From NCBI GenBank assembly GCA_016188575.1, contig JACPHN010000133.1, positions 1 through 64,000 on the forward strand: a stretch of 64,000 nucleotides of DNA, read 5' to 3'. The notes under the pieces are model-generated. The model was given only the letters and a program-made list of their open reading frames with translations, was not told the DNA's origin and did not search any database. This document shows, in pieces, positions 51,958 through 60,273 of this stretch; positions within the stretch are counted from its first letter, which is position 1, and every line of letters begins with the position of its first letter. The position numbers and the translations under genes are program-made. Source of the DNA: Candidatus Schekmanbacteria bacterium (lineage in GTDB: Bacteria > CSSED10-310 > JACPHN01).

Positions 51958-52497
51958 GTGAGCGCCACCGACGACCTGCAACACCTTCTCGCCCAACTGC
52001 GCCGACTCGAGCTCGAGCTGAGCACGACGCTGCAGATGCTGCGCGACCTCGGCGTCTGCGGGGACGGCGCCGGGCCGCGGCGCCTCTGGATTCTCTGGAC
52101 GGCAGCCGGCCGTGGTGCGACGGTGACCGAGAGCGACCTCGGAGAAGCCATTGACGGCGCCGGACCGCTTGACCTGGTCGTGGTCCGCGGCGAAGTACGG
52201 GCAGGTGCCGAGCAGGTGAGACTGGGACTCCAGGAGGCAAGACTGTTCGTCGCTCTCGCGCGCGGCGGGGAGAGGCGCCGCGCCGACCTGGAAGCGGAGC
52301 TATGGGGAGATCGGCCGGTGTCGAGATCGCGCGTCTCGGTGCTGGTCGGCCGGGTCAATCGCCGGCTCCTCGAGGCGGGGTTTCCACGCGCTATCCTCGC
52401 TGTGGGTGCACCGGGAGAGGCCTGTCGCTATCGGCTTCGCAAGAGCTTGAGCTGGCTCGTCGCGGAACCGGCGCCCGGCGGTCTCTCCGCCCGCTGA
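51958..52497 (+). CDS. Hypothetical protein with possible winged-helix DNA-binding end
   Basis: GTG 51958 is used, giving 179 residues that begin VSATDDLQHLLAQLRRLELELSTTLQMLRDLGV, a helical or coiled N-terminus. A middle region (RLWILWTAAGRGATVTESDL, DLVVVRGEVRAG) looks alpha/beta. The C-terminal 90 residues (EARLFVALARGGERRRADLEAELWGDRPVSRSRVSVLVGRVNRRLLEAGFPRAIL... CRYRL) resemble an OmpR/SARP-type winged helix with recognition helix and beta wing. It heads the signalling/transporter cluster and could be its regulator. Similarity is by pattern only. Confidence 0.5.
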   Translation: MSATDDLQHLLAQLRRLELELSTTLQMLRDLGVCGDGAGPRRLWILWTAAGRGATVTESDLGEAIDGAGPLDLVVVRGEVRAGAEQVRLGLQEARLFVALARGGERRRADLEAELWGDRPVSRSRVSVLVGRVNRRLLEAGFPRAILAVGAPGEACRYRLRKSLSWLVAEPAPGGLSAR

Positions 52498-53004
52498 CTC
52501 CCCATCCCGATGCCCAATCTACACGGCCGAGCAGTAGAGCGCCTGAGGCCGGGGGCTCGTCCTTGGGCCTGGCAGCCATGGTGGGCGGGCATCCTGCTCT
52601 CCTCCGACCGAAGGCGGCCGGGATGGCCTCCCACCTGTTGGCCGTCGACCCGTAGCCGAACCGGCGGGCGAGGCCAGGCCCGGCGCAGGGAAACCCGACA
52701 GGCTGCAACGGCGCGTGACAGGCGGGGCGCGCCGCTCTGCGGCGCGCGGACCACGCGCGCGCGGACGTTGGGAACGGTGGGGCGGGAAGGGTATCGAAAC
52801 GCGCTTCGCGACGCTCCCGCCAGCGCTGGCACAAGCGTTGCAACGCGATCTCTCGGACAGCGAGCCCCTGGCCATCAGAGCCGTCAACCTGAAAGGCAAC
52901 CACGCAGGCATGAGTCAGACCGAGAATGCACACTCCCTCGCGGATGCCTCGCACCGGCCGGGCCGCGCCGCCCCAGCGGCCACGCGACTACTGGCGGTGC
53001 CGCG
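52498..53004. other. Intergenic region upstream of the kinase gene
   Basis: 507 bases. A candidate small ORF (listed next) ends at the kinase start, but its first half is Arg/Gly-rich and unconvincing. Otherwise nothing recognisable; the cluster promoter may be here. Confidence 0.35.
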
Positions 53005-53008
53005 GTGA
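52715..53008 (+). CDS. Possible small ORF overlapping the kinase start
   Basis: 97 codons; residues 28-60 (ETRFATLPPALAQALQRDLS followed by SEPLAIRAVNLKG) look protein-like and its TGA overlaps the kinase GTG (GTGA), the overlap type seen elsewhere in the cluster. The rest is low complexity and there is no clear ribosome-binding site. A chance frame is equally likely. Confidence 0.25.
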   Translation: MTGGARRSAARGPRARGRWERWGGKGIETRFATLPPALAQALQRDLSDSEPLAIRAVNLKGNHAGMSQTENAHSLADASHRPGRAAPAATRLLAVPR

Positions 53009-54072
53009 GCGCCCTGGACGCGGCGATGGCCGTCCTCCTGGTCGTGCTGTTGATGGCCGCCAGTGTGCTCGCAGGTGCTCTCGTCGTACGCCGCGGGCGC
53101 CCTCACCGCGACAGCCGCCTCCTGGATCCGCAGGGTTACCTGACGCCGGAGACCCTCGCCGCCATGGAACGTAATCTCACCGGACGGCTGCTCGGCCGGT
53201 ATGTGCTCGAAGGCGTGCTCAGCACCGGCGGGTTCGGCGCCATCTACCGGGCGATCGACCTGCACCGCGAGACGCGCGTCTGCCTCAAGATGCCGCGACT
53301 CGACCGCATCCAGCAAGAGGTCCAGGGCGGGAGCTCGTTTGGGACCTTCATCATGGAGGCCAAACTGCGGGCCAAGCTGCAGGGCGATCACCACATTCAG
53401 ATTTACGATCGCGGGTTTCTGCTGGTGCTGCTGCCTGGCTTTCAGGTCAAGGTGCCGTTCTACTCCATGGAGCTCTTTCCGGGAAGAAACCTCGGCGAGA
53501 TCATCCGGGAGCAGGGAAAGCTGCCGCTGGAGTGGGTCCACCAGATCTTCCTCGGCGTATTGCAGGCGCTGAAAGAGGCACACCTGGAGGGGGTTATCCA
53601 TCACGACCTGAAGCCAGCGAACATTCTGGTCGAGCTGGCGCCGGCGCGGCGCGCGAGCGATCGCGGTCGACCAGACCGGGTGCTGCGCGTGAAGCTGATC
53701 GACTTCGGCCTGGCAGGAAAGCCGGGAAGTGGGGGCACGGAGCCCGTGAGGGGCACGCTTGGCTACATCGCGCCGGAGCTGTTCAACGGCGCGACGCCAG
53801 GGCCGGAGACCGACGTCTTCTCGCTGGGCGTGATTTTTCTCGAGGCCATGACCGGTGGCCGCTGTCAGGAGGCCGGCGACGGCCGTGACGGTAGCAGCGA
53901 CTGGGTGAGCTGGGTGCGCGGCGGCCGCGAGCTGGCGGTCCCCGCGGCGGTGCCAGCGCCCGAGCGAGACCTGGTGAAGCGCATGGTGGCGCGGGATCCG
54001 CGCTGCAGACCAACCACAAACGAGCTCCTGCTGCGGATTCGCGACCGCCTGCACCGCAGCCCGGGGCAGTGA
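53005..54072 (+). CDS. Membrane-anchored Hanks-type Ser/Thr protein kinase
   Basis: 355 residues from GTG 53005 (an ATG follows at 53026). Unusual order: an N-terminal membrane helix (MAVLLVVLLMAASVLAGALVV) and then a cytoplasmic kinase, with no ectodomain. Kinase motifs: Gly loop LEGVLSTGGFGAIYRA, Lys in VCLKMPRLD, catalytic loop VIHHDLKPANIL (HHD for HRD), LIDFGLAG (DFG), GTLGYIAPELF (APE) and TDVFSLGVIFLEAMTGG. All catalytic residues are present, so it should be active. It precedes two FHA proteins and a PP2C, the usual readers and eraser of Thr phosphorylation. Confidence 0.9.
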   Translation: MSALDAAMAVLLVVLLMAASVLAGALVVRRGRPHRDSRLLDPQGYLTPETLAAMERNLTGRLLGRYVLEGVLSTGGFGAIYRAIDLHRETRVCLKMPRLDRIQQEVQGGSSFGTFIMEAKLRAKLQGDHHIQIYDRGFLLVLLPGFQVKVPFYSMELFPGRNLGEIIREQGKLPLEWVHQIFLGVLQALKEAHLEGVIHHDLKPANILVELAPARRASDRGRPDRVLRVKLIDFGLAGKPGSGGTEPVRGTLGYIAPELFNGATPGPETDVFSLGVIFLEAMTGGRCQEAGDGRDGSSDWVSWVRGGRELAVPAAVPAPERDLVKRMVARDPRCRPTTNELLLRIRDRLHRSPGQ

Positions 54073-54085
54073 GGAGGCGAGACCG

Positions 54086-55036
54086 ATGAGAGGTACCGGC
54101 ACTGGCGCGCGACGCGAGCACCCACGCGCGCGTCTCCTGATGGCGATGCTGATCGCCGTGGCGGGCACCGCCTGCGAGCAACTGGCGCCGCAGCGCACGG
54201 AAATAAGCGACGTGCTCAACAACCCGGGCAAGCAGGGAGCGACCGTGTGGGTCTACGGCATGGTCGGCCAGGTCGTGCCCGACAACATCGGGTCCAGCAT
54301 CGGCTACTTCACGCTGCTGGACGACCTCGGCGCGACTCTGAGAGTGCGCACCCTCAGCGGGTTTCCGATTTCCGGTGCGCGTGTGTGGGTGAAGGGAAGG
54401 GTCGCCCCACCGGACGCCGAGGGCGCGTACCTCGTCGCCGAGCAGATCGGCGGCAGCGGCTGGGTGTACTGGGTGATCTACGCGGCCATCGCCGTGCTCG
54501 GGGTGGTCATCGTCGCGCTGGTGATCATGCTGTTGCGGCCCGCGGACCACCGCGCGCAGGAGGCGTACCCGCCCGGCGCACCCGTGTACGGTCGGGGACC
54601 GGCCGCAGGTTTCTCGGTGCAGCCCACCGTTGATTTCGTGCCGCCTCCCACTACCGGCGGGCGCTCGTCACCCAAGATGGGAGAGCAGCCGACCGGAGAC
54701 TTCTTTGGTCGGCTGGTAGTCGAGAGCGGCGAAATCGAGGCTGGAGGCAAGCGACAATTCGAGCTCGTCAACCTCAACGCTCAGCCGACGGGTCTGATCG
54801 TCGGGCGCGCCGATGACGCCGCGATCCAGTTGCTCAACAGCACCATCTCGCGCCATCACGCTCAGTTCCTGCTGTGGAACGGGACCAAGGTTGCAGTCCG
54901 CAACCTGAGCAACCGGCCCATTCAGATCACCGCCGCGAACCAGACAAAGAACTTGGCGCAGAACGACACCGCGGTTCTCGAAACCGGCAACATGCTCCAG
55001 CTTGGCGCGGTTCGCCTCCGCTTCGAGGCCTTCTAA
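54086..55036 (+). CDS. OB-like/TM/FHA signalling protein
   Basis: 316 residues from ATG 54086. The N-terminal hydrophobic segment ends at AVAGTAC (Cys30), like a lipobox. Residues 35-120 have an OB-fold-like strand pattern (ISDVLNNPGKQGATVWVYGMVGQVV ... GARVWVKGRVAPPDAEGAYLVAEQIG) seen in bacterial tOB/DUF-type exported domains. A strong membrane helix (WVYWVIYAAIAVLGVVIVALVIML, 127-150), a flexible Pro/Gly linker with Thr (QPTVDF, EQPTGDFF) that could be kinase targets, and a C-terminal FHA domain (LIVGRADDAAIQLLNSTISRHHAQFLLWNGTK) follow. FHA inside, OB-like domain outside: a possible sensor linked to phospho-Thr signalling. Confidence 0.8.
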   Translation: MRGTGTGARREHPRARLLMAMLIAVAGTACEQLAPQRTEISDVLNNPGKQGATVWVYGMVGQVVPDNIGSSIGYFTLLDDLGATLRVRTLSGFPISGARVWVKGRVAPPDAEGAYLVAEQIGGSGWVYWVIYAAIAVLGVVIVALVIMLLRPADHRAQEAYPPGAPVYGRGPAAGFSVQPTVDFVPPPTTGGRSSPKMGEQPTGDFFGRLVVESGEIEAGGKRQFELVNLNAQPTGLIVGRADDAAIQLLNSTISRHHAQFLLWNGTKVAVRNLSNRPIQITAANQTKNLAQNDTAVLETGNMLQLGAVRLRFEAF

Positions 55037-55055
55037 CCGCGGAGAGACGATCGGC

Positions 55056-56882
55056 ATGGTCGTGGCGCGCGGCGAGATCGAGGTCGGGAAATACAGCGAT
55101 ACCGGGAGGGTGCGCACGCTCAACGAGGACGACTGCGCGGCGGTCGTGTTCCCGGCGCACTTCCCGGTCCTGGCCTTGTTGGCGGTTTCGGATGGGATGG
55201 GCGGGCGCAACAAAGGGGAAATCGCGAGTCAGGTCGCCATCAACGCGGCGCGGCTCGTGGTTCAGGAGCTCGCATCGCGAGGAGCGCCCGCGACCGGCGA
55301 GGCCATGCAGCTCCAGGATTTTGGCCTGGCGGCCCTGAGCGCCGCCAATGACGCGGTGCTCGCCGAGATCGACCGGCACGGAGGCGGAGCGGGAGCGATG
55401 GGAGCGACGCTGACGCTCGCGATTGTATCTGAGACCCACTGCGGCATTGGCCATATCGGCGACTCGCGCGCGTATTTGTGGCGCGCTTCGCTGCTGTCCC
55501 AGCTCACCGAGGACCATGCGGTGGGCAGCACCTTGACGCGCAGGCTTGGCAAGGCCGCGGACATCGAGCCGCAGGTCGCCGTGATTCCCGTGGCGGCGGG
55601 GGATGCGCTGCTGTTGTGCTCGGATGGGATCGTGCGGATGGTCAGCGACGCCGAGCTCGCCGCCTGCCTGGAGGGTGCCGAGAGCGCGAACGACGCGTGT
55701 ATCGCGGCGGTGCGGCTGGCAAACCTGCACGGCGGGGTCGACAATGCGTCGGTGGCGGTAGCGGCACTGGGACGCCGGCAGCGGAACCCTGCCGCGGCGC
55801 AGTGGCTGGCCGACGCGCTCGGGGCACAGGAGGCCGGCGCGGCGTCCGCGCCGGGGCTCACCGATCCGATCGCCGTGGGCGGGCGAGCGCTGCTTGGCCC
55901 AGGGGTGATGCCGCCGGAGACGATGCCGGGCGCGGCCGGCGGCATGGCCCCCGCCGCTGCGATGGGGCGACCGAAGGCGGCCGTCCTGGTGGGTCTGGCC
56001 TTCGTCGTGCTGCTCGCCGGGGTACTCGCAGGGCTCGCGGTGCAGCTCCAGTCGACACCCGCCCAACTGCCAGAAGCGGTGCCTTCTGGGCTCTGGCCCC
56101 CGCGCGCCGTGGCGCCCACCGGGCTTGCTCGCTACCCGCTACCGACGCAAGCGCCCCGAAAGCTCGCCTTCAGCCCGGTGCGTACGGCGGCGCCGCCGCC
56201 GCGGACGGCAACTCCCGCGGTAACGCCTACCGCGGTGCGCACGCCGGCGCCGCCGGTCGCGCGAAACCTGGGCACCGAGCATGCTGCGCGGCCACAGCAG
56301 GGGGCTCCGGAAGCGCACCGCAAAGACCGCCCACGCGCAGCCCCCCTGGCTCCGCCGGTGGGAGAAGGCAAGGAGGGAAGCACCGTCTCTCCGGCGCCGC
56401 CACCACCGACGCCTTCCGCGGGTCATCGGCCGGCAGCCGGCCCGAGCACGGGCACCACCAGCCGGCGGCAGTGCGCGGGTGGCGTCGAGCTTTCGGCGTG
56501 CCGGCCCGCCGCTCGGGAGCCCTTTGCGCTCCGCATTACAAGCTGCGTGCCGCCGCCAGGAGCCCGACTGGCAGTGTGGCCGGGCACCGTTGGAGCAGCG
56601 TGCGGTGAGCGTCCGCTCACCTCCGACCCGCATTACCTCACCCAGGCCCCGGATCCGGAGCTCGACCTCTTTCATTCCTCGAAGCCGGCGCCCGCATCGC
56701 CGGACCTGTGCCTGGAGCTCGAGAACCGGGAAGATGGACATTTCCTGGCCGCGTCGTCGCAACCGTGGATCGACGGCTGCCAGAACGATGCCCCGGCGAG
56801 CGCGGCCGCGCCGAGCGCGGTCGAGCCCTCCGCAACCGCCCCCTCCGCGCGGGAGAACAAGGACGATGATCATGCCCGATAA
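55056..56882 (+). CDS. PP2C-family Ser/Thr phosphatase with transmembrane C-terminal extension
   Basis: 608 residues from ATG 55056. Residues 1-240 are a PP2C domain with metal-binding motifs: SDTGRVRTLNEDDC, LLAVSDGMGGRNKG, GATLTLAIV, GHIGDSRAYLWR, LTEDHAVGSTLTRRLG, LLCSDGI and VDNASVAV. After an Ala/Gly/Pro linker comes one membrane helix (AAVLVGLAFVVLLAGVLAGLAV, about 310-332). The remaining 275 residues are Pro/Thr/Ala-rich and then contain a Cys-bearing tail (CAGGVELSAC, RITSCVPPPGARL, GAACGERP, PDLCLELENREDG), expected in the periplasm. It would remove phosphates added by the adjacent kinase. Confidence 0.88.
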   Translation: MVVARGEIEVGKYSDTGRVRTLNEDDCAAVVFPAHFPVLALLAVSDGMGGRNKGEIASQVAINAARLVVQELASRGAPATGEAMQLQDFGLAALSAANDAVLAEIDRHGGGAGAMGATLTLAIVSETHCGIGHIGDSRAYLWRASLLSQLTEDHAVGSTLTRRLGKAADIEPQVAVIPVAAGDALLLCSDGIVRMVSDAELAACLEGAESANDACIAAVRLANLHGGVDNASVAVAALGRRQRNPAAAQWLADALGAQEAGAASAPGLTDPIAVGGRALLGPGVMPPETMPGAAGGMAPAAAMGRPKAAVLVGLAFVVLLAGVLAGLAVQLQSTPAQLPEAVPSGLWPPRAVAPTGLARYPLPTQAPRKLAFSPVRTAAPPPRTATPAVTPTAVRTPAPPVARNLGTEHAARPQQGAPEAHRKDRPRAAPLAPPVGEGKEGSTVSPAPPPPTPSAGHRPAAGPSTGTTSRRQCAGGVELSACRPAAREPFALRITSCVPPPGARLAVWPGTVGAACGERPLTSDPHYLTQAPDPELDLFHSSKPAPASPDLCLELENREDGHFLAASSQPWIDGCQNDAPASAAAPSAVEPSATAPSARENKDDDHAR

Positions 56883-58788
56883 GCAAGGCCGAGCTCCCTG
56901 GCAACCGCCGGCGCCGCGCCCGGCACCGCGCTCCCGATCGCGCCGGCGCGCCACGCTGCTGCTCGCGTTGGCCACGAGCTCGTTGAGCATGATGTTGCTG
57001 GCGGTCGCGGCGCTGATGGGTGGCGCTCGCCCCTACGCCGGCGCCGGTGGCGGCGGCATCATCGGCGGCGCCGGACCTGGAGCCGCGCCCTTCGTGGTCG
57101 GCTCCCCAGGCCCCGCCCCGATGGTCTCCTCCCCGGGCGGCGCTCCCGCCTCCGCCCCGCCCGCATTGCCCGCCCCGCCGCGACCGCCGGCACGTCTGAG
57201 CTGGGCGCGTTACGCGAGTATCATCGTCTGGGGTTACCAGGTCGACGTCCTGGATTCGGCGGGCGGCACCGTGGAGTCGGTCAGGCTCATCGGCGACTCC
57301 GAGCGCAGCCTGCTCATTCGCCGCTTCTCCCATCTGCGCGAGAACGAGCGCTATCGCTATCGCGTCACGCCGATCGGCACTGGCGGTGAAGACCTCTCGA
57401 AGCTCCTGCGCCAGGGCGAGCAAGCTCAAGAGGGCAGCTTCTACTTCGACGTCCAGGCGGAGCCGCCGAGCGCGATCGCCATTGTCGCACCGCGGGCGGG
57501 CGAGGTGTCGCGCGATCCTCGGCCGACCGTGAGCTGGACGGCGGCGGTGGATCCCGACCCCAACGACAGCATCACCTATGAGGTGGAGATGAGCCAGGTC
57601 GCACCGCGGGCGCGCGACTTCGCGACTACGCGAACCGGCGACACCGCGATACGCTTCGACGCGCCGCTGGACGAAAACACGACGTGGCATTTCCGGGTCA
57701 CCGCCGTGGATACCACCGGCCTTCGCAGCGCCGCCACGGAATGGCAGCAGTTTGTGGTCGACGCCATCGCCGAGCCGCCGTCGATCCCGGCGCAACTGGC
57801 GGTCGAGGTGTCCACGACACGCATCAGCTTTTCCTGGCAACCAGCGCTGGACCCCGATCCGGGCGACAGCGTCGCCGGATACCTTTTCGAGGTTGCGCAA
57901 AGCGAGCAGCTCGCGGCGCCGCTGATCGCGGAAACCGTCGATGCGCCAGGCTTCGTCCTCGACGCCGCCAAGGTCGAGCCGGACACGAAGTACTATGCTC
58001 GGGTCCTGGCCGTAGATCGCTCGGGAATGCGGTCGGAGCCGTCACCGCCGCTGCCGTTCGCGCTCGCCGGTGAGCGGGTTCTGCGGCCGCCGCAACCGGC
58101 CACGAAGACGGCGCTGACAGTTGACGAGGGGCTGTCCTGGACCCCTACAAACGGCCCGGAAGAAGTGACGACCTACGAGGTCAACGTCGAGGACGCTTCC
58201 GATGCGCCATCGGAGCCGATCAACCGCATGACGGACAAGGCGTACCTGAGCCTGCGGGACATCAACGGCCTCCGGATCGGCGGCGCATATCGGTTTCGCG
58301 TGCGGTCGTTCGGCGACCGCGGCCTGCGGTCGGACTGGTCGCCGTTCGTCGAGATCACGATCGAGAATCGACCACCTGGCGCGCCGCGGGAGCTCCGGGT
58401 CGAGCGGCCCGAACCCGGGAGCTCCGACGGCGTCGGCGCGGGCGACGCGCTGAGCTGGCAAGCGGCGACGGATCCCGACAACATCGCGCCTTTCGTACCC
58501 GCGGACGGACCTCGCCTCACCTACGAGCTGCAGGTCGCCACGGACAGGGGCTTCTCCGCGCTCCTGCACCGGCGCAGCGAGCTCACGGCAGAAAAGCAGG
58601 TAATCGCGGCGGACGTCGGGCTGTGCCAGGCGCTGCAGGTCACCACGGCGACGCCGCTCTACTGGCGCGTGCGCGCCGTCGATGCGCAGGGCTTGGGTTC
58701 CGAGTGGGCCCTGCCTCCAAATGGGTTCGTGCTGAAGAGAGAAAGAAACTGGCTGGGTCGAGCGAAGAGGTATTGCCCGTATGACTGA
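56872..58788 (+). CDS. Membrane-anchored fibronectin type III repeat protein
   Basis: 638 residues; ATG 56872 lies eight bases after AAGGA, with another ATG two codons upstream, and overlaps the PP2C stop. An N-terminal basic region and membrane helix (RRRATLLLALATSSLSMMLLAVAALMGG) with a Gly-rich linker (GAGGGGIIGGAG) are followed by about five Fn3-like units: WARYASIIVWGYQVDV, PTVSWTAAVDPDPNDSITYEVEMS, RISFSWQPALDPDPGDSVAGYLFEVA, GLSWTPTNGPEEVTTYEVNVED and ALSWQAATDPDNIAPFVPADGP. It would stand on the outer side of the inner membrane. No enzyme motif. In this cluster it may be the external ligand or peptide binder. Confidence 0.8.
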   Translation: MPDKQGRAPWQPPAPRPAPRSRSRRRATLLLALATSSLSMMLLAVAALMGGARPYAGAGGGGIIGGAGPGAAPFVVGSPGPAPMVSSPGGAPASAPPALPAPPRPPARLSWARYASIIVWGYQVDVLDSAGGTVESVRLIGDSERSLLIRRFSHLRENERYRYRVTPIGTGGEDLSKLLRQGEQAQEGSFYFDVQAEPPSAIAIVAPRAGEVSRDPRPTVSWTAAVDPDPNDSITYEVEMSQVAPRARDFATTRTGDTAIRFDAPLDENTTWHFRVTAVDTTGLRSAATEWQQFVVDAIAEPPSIPAQLAVEVSTTRISFSWQPALDPDPGDSVAGYLFEVAQSEQLAAPLIAETVDAPGFVLDAAKVEPDTKYYARVLAVDRSGMRSEPSPPLPFALAGERVLRPPQPATKTALTVDEGLSWTPTNGPEEVTTYEVNVEDASDAPSEPINRMTDKAYLSLRDINGLRIGGAYRFRVRSFGDRGLRSDWSPFVEITIENRPPGAPRELRVERPEPGSSDGVGAGDALSWQAATDPDNIAPFVPADGPRLTYELQVATDRGFSALLHRRSELTAEKQVIAADVGLCQALQVTTATPLYWRVRAVDAQGLGSEWALPPNGFVLKRERNWLGRAKRYCPYD

Positions 58789-59206
58789 CTGGATGGTGGG
58801 AGTGCCTTCCTGGATCGTCGCCGCCCTGGTGCCGGCGCTGTCGGCAACGATAGTGTGCCTCGCCGCGGTGCTGGCGGGTGAGCTGGGCGACCGGCGCCGC
58901 CGGGCGCGCTGGCGGCTGGTGGTGATCTCACCGGAGGGAGACCGCGTTGATTACGGCGTGCGCCCGCGCGAAGCGCTGTGCATCGGCCGCGAAGACGCGG
59001 CGGGCATTCCCATTCGCGATCCGCACGTGTCGCGGCGACATGCGCTCGTCACGGCGGCCCACGACGGCCTGGGAGTGCGCGACCTGCACAGCCTGCACGG
59101 ATCCCGGGTCAACGGTGTCCCGGTCGAGTGGGCGTGGCTGGCGGATGGAGATTGCATCTACATTGGGTCCTGGACGATTCTCGTGCGGCAGGAGCCGAGC
59201 CCATGA
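58781..59206 (+). CDS. TM-FHA protein
   Basis: 141 residues. One membrane helix (WIVAALVPALSATIVCLAAVLAG) is followed by a compact FHA domain, residues 48-135, with the canonical phospho-Thr pocket: CIGREDAAGIPIRDPHVSRRHALV (Gly-Arg, Ser-x-x-His), DLHSLHGSRVNGVPVEWAWL (Asn-Gly). It overlaps the Fn3 gene by eight bases and its stop overlaps the next start (ATGA), so it is translationally linked to the ABC ATPase. It may recruit the phosphorylated partner to the transporter. Confidence 0.88.
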   Translation: MTDWMVGVPSWIVAALVPALSATIVCLAAVLAGELGDRRRRARWRLVVISPEGDRVDYGVRPREALCIGREDAAGIPIRDPHVSRRHALVTAAHDGLGVRDLHSLHGSRVNGVPVEWAWLADGDCIYIGSWTILVRQEPSP

Positions 59207-60273
59207 AGCCCGGCGAGTTGCTGGCTGCGCAAGGGGTCACGGTGCGGTTCCGGCGCGGCCGGGGACGGGAAGCGCGGGAGCACGAGGCGCTCGCGGCCGT
59301 GGACTTCGGCGTTGGCGCCGGCGAAATTGTCGGTCTGGTCGGCGAATCCGGATGCGGCAAGAGCACGCTGGCGCGGGTGCTCGCGGGCTTGTTGATCCCG
59401 GAGCACGGCACGGTGACGCTGGGAGGGCGGCCGGTGAACGAGCTCGCGGGCGCCGCTCGCCGCCGCTTTCGCCGCAGCGTGCGGTTGATCTTTCAGAGTC
59501 CCGACGCGGTGCTCAACCGCGCCCTGCGCGTCGGCGAGCTGCTGGCCGACGTCGTCCGGGCGCAAACCGACGGTGATCGCGCCGGGCGCCGGCGGCGTGT
59601 CGCCGAGCTTCTCGACGAGGTGCGCCTGGAGCCACGCCTGGCGGAACGCTTTCCGGGCGAGCTTAGCGGCGGGCAAAAGCGCCGCGTGGGCATCGCGGTA
59701 GCGCTGGCCGGAGCTCCCGCGGTGCTACTCGCCGACGAGCCGCTCGCCGGGCTGGACGCCCCCGTGCAGCTCGAGATTCTCGCGTTACTGCGACGACTTC
59801 ACGACGAGCGGTCGCTGGCCGTCGTCCTGATCAGCCACGATATCGGGGCGGTGCAGGCGCTGTGCTCGCGAGTCGTCACCATGCTCGGGGGCCGGATCGT
59901 GGAATCGCGACCGCGCCGGGAGGGGTTTTCGGGTCTCGCTGATACGTGTCATCCGTACACCGCCGGGCTGCTGGCCGCGGACCGCGCCGTCGACCAGCGC
60001 GCCGCGGCGGGGGGCGCCGGCACCCGCGCCCTGGGCGCCGCCGAGCTCGCCATGATCGACGCTCTACAGCGGGATACGCCCGCGGATCTGGTGCCGGGGC
60101 AGGGGTGCGCGCTGCTGCAGCGTTGCCATCGCTACGAGGTGCTCGGAAGCGAGGCGCAGCGGCGCCGGTGCGAGGAAGAAGCGCCGCGGCTCTGGCCGCT
60201 CGCCGCGGACCACCAGGTGGCCTGCCACCACGTCCCGGTCATGGCGACCGCGGGCGGAGCGCCGCGGTCATGA
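59203..60273 (+). CDS. Oligopeptide/dipeptide-type ABC transporter ATPase (DppF/OppF-like)
   Basis: 356 residues from ATG 59203. Walker A VGESGCGKSTL, Q-loop LIFQSPDAVLNR, signature LSGGQKRRVGIAVAL, Walker B VLLADEPLAGLD and H-loop LISHDIG are complete. The C-terminal part has HPYTAGLLAAD and a Cys-rich tail (GCALLQRCHRYEVL, RRRCEEEAP) like the oligopeptide-type C-terminal domain, which in relatives holds an Fe-S cluster. It overlaps both neighbours by ATGA, indicating tight coupling. Confidence 0.9.
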   Translation: MKPGELLAAQGVTVRFRRGRGREAREHEALAAVDFGVGAGEIVGLVGESGCGKSTLARVLAGLLIPEHGTVTLGGRPVNELAGAARRRFRRSVRLIFQSPDAVLNRALRVGELLADVVRAQTDGDRAGRRRRVAELLDEVRLEPRLAERFPGELSGGQKRRVGIAVALAGAPAVLLADEPLAGLDAPVQLEILALLRRLHDERSLAVVLISHDIGAVQALCSRVVTMLGGRIVESRPRREGFSGLADTCHPYTAGLLAADRAVDQRAAAGGAGTRALGAAELAMIDALQRDTPADLVPGQGCALLQRCHRYEVLGSEAQRRRCEEEAPRLWPLAADHQVACHHVPVMATAGGAPRS

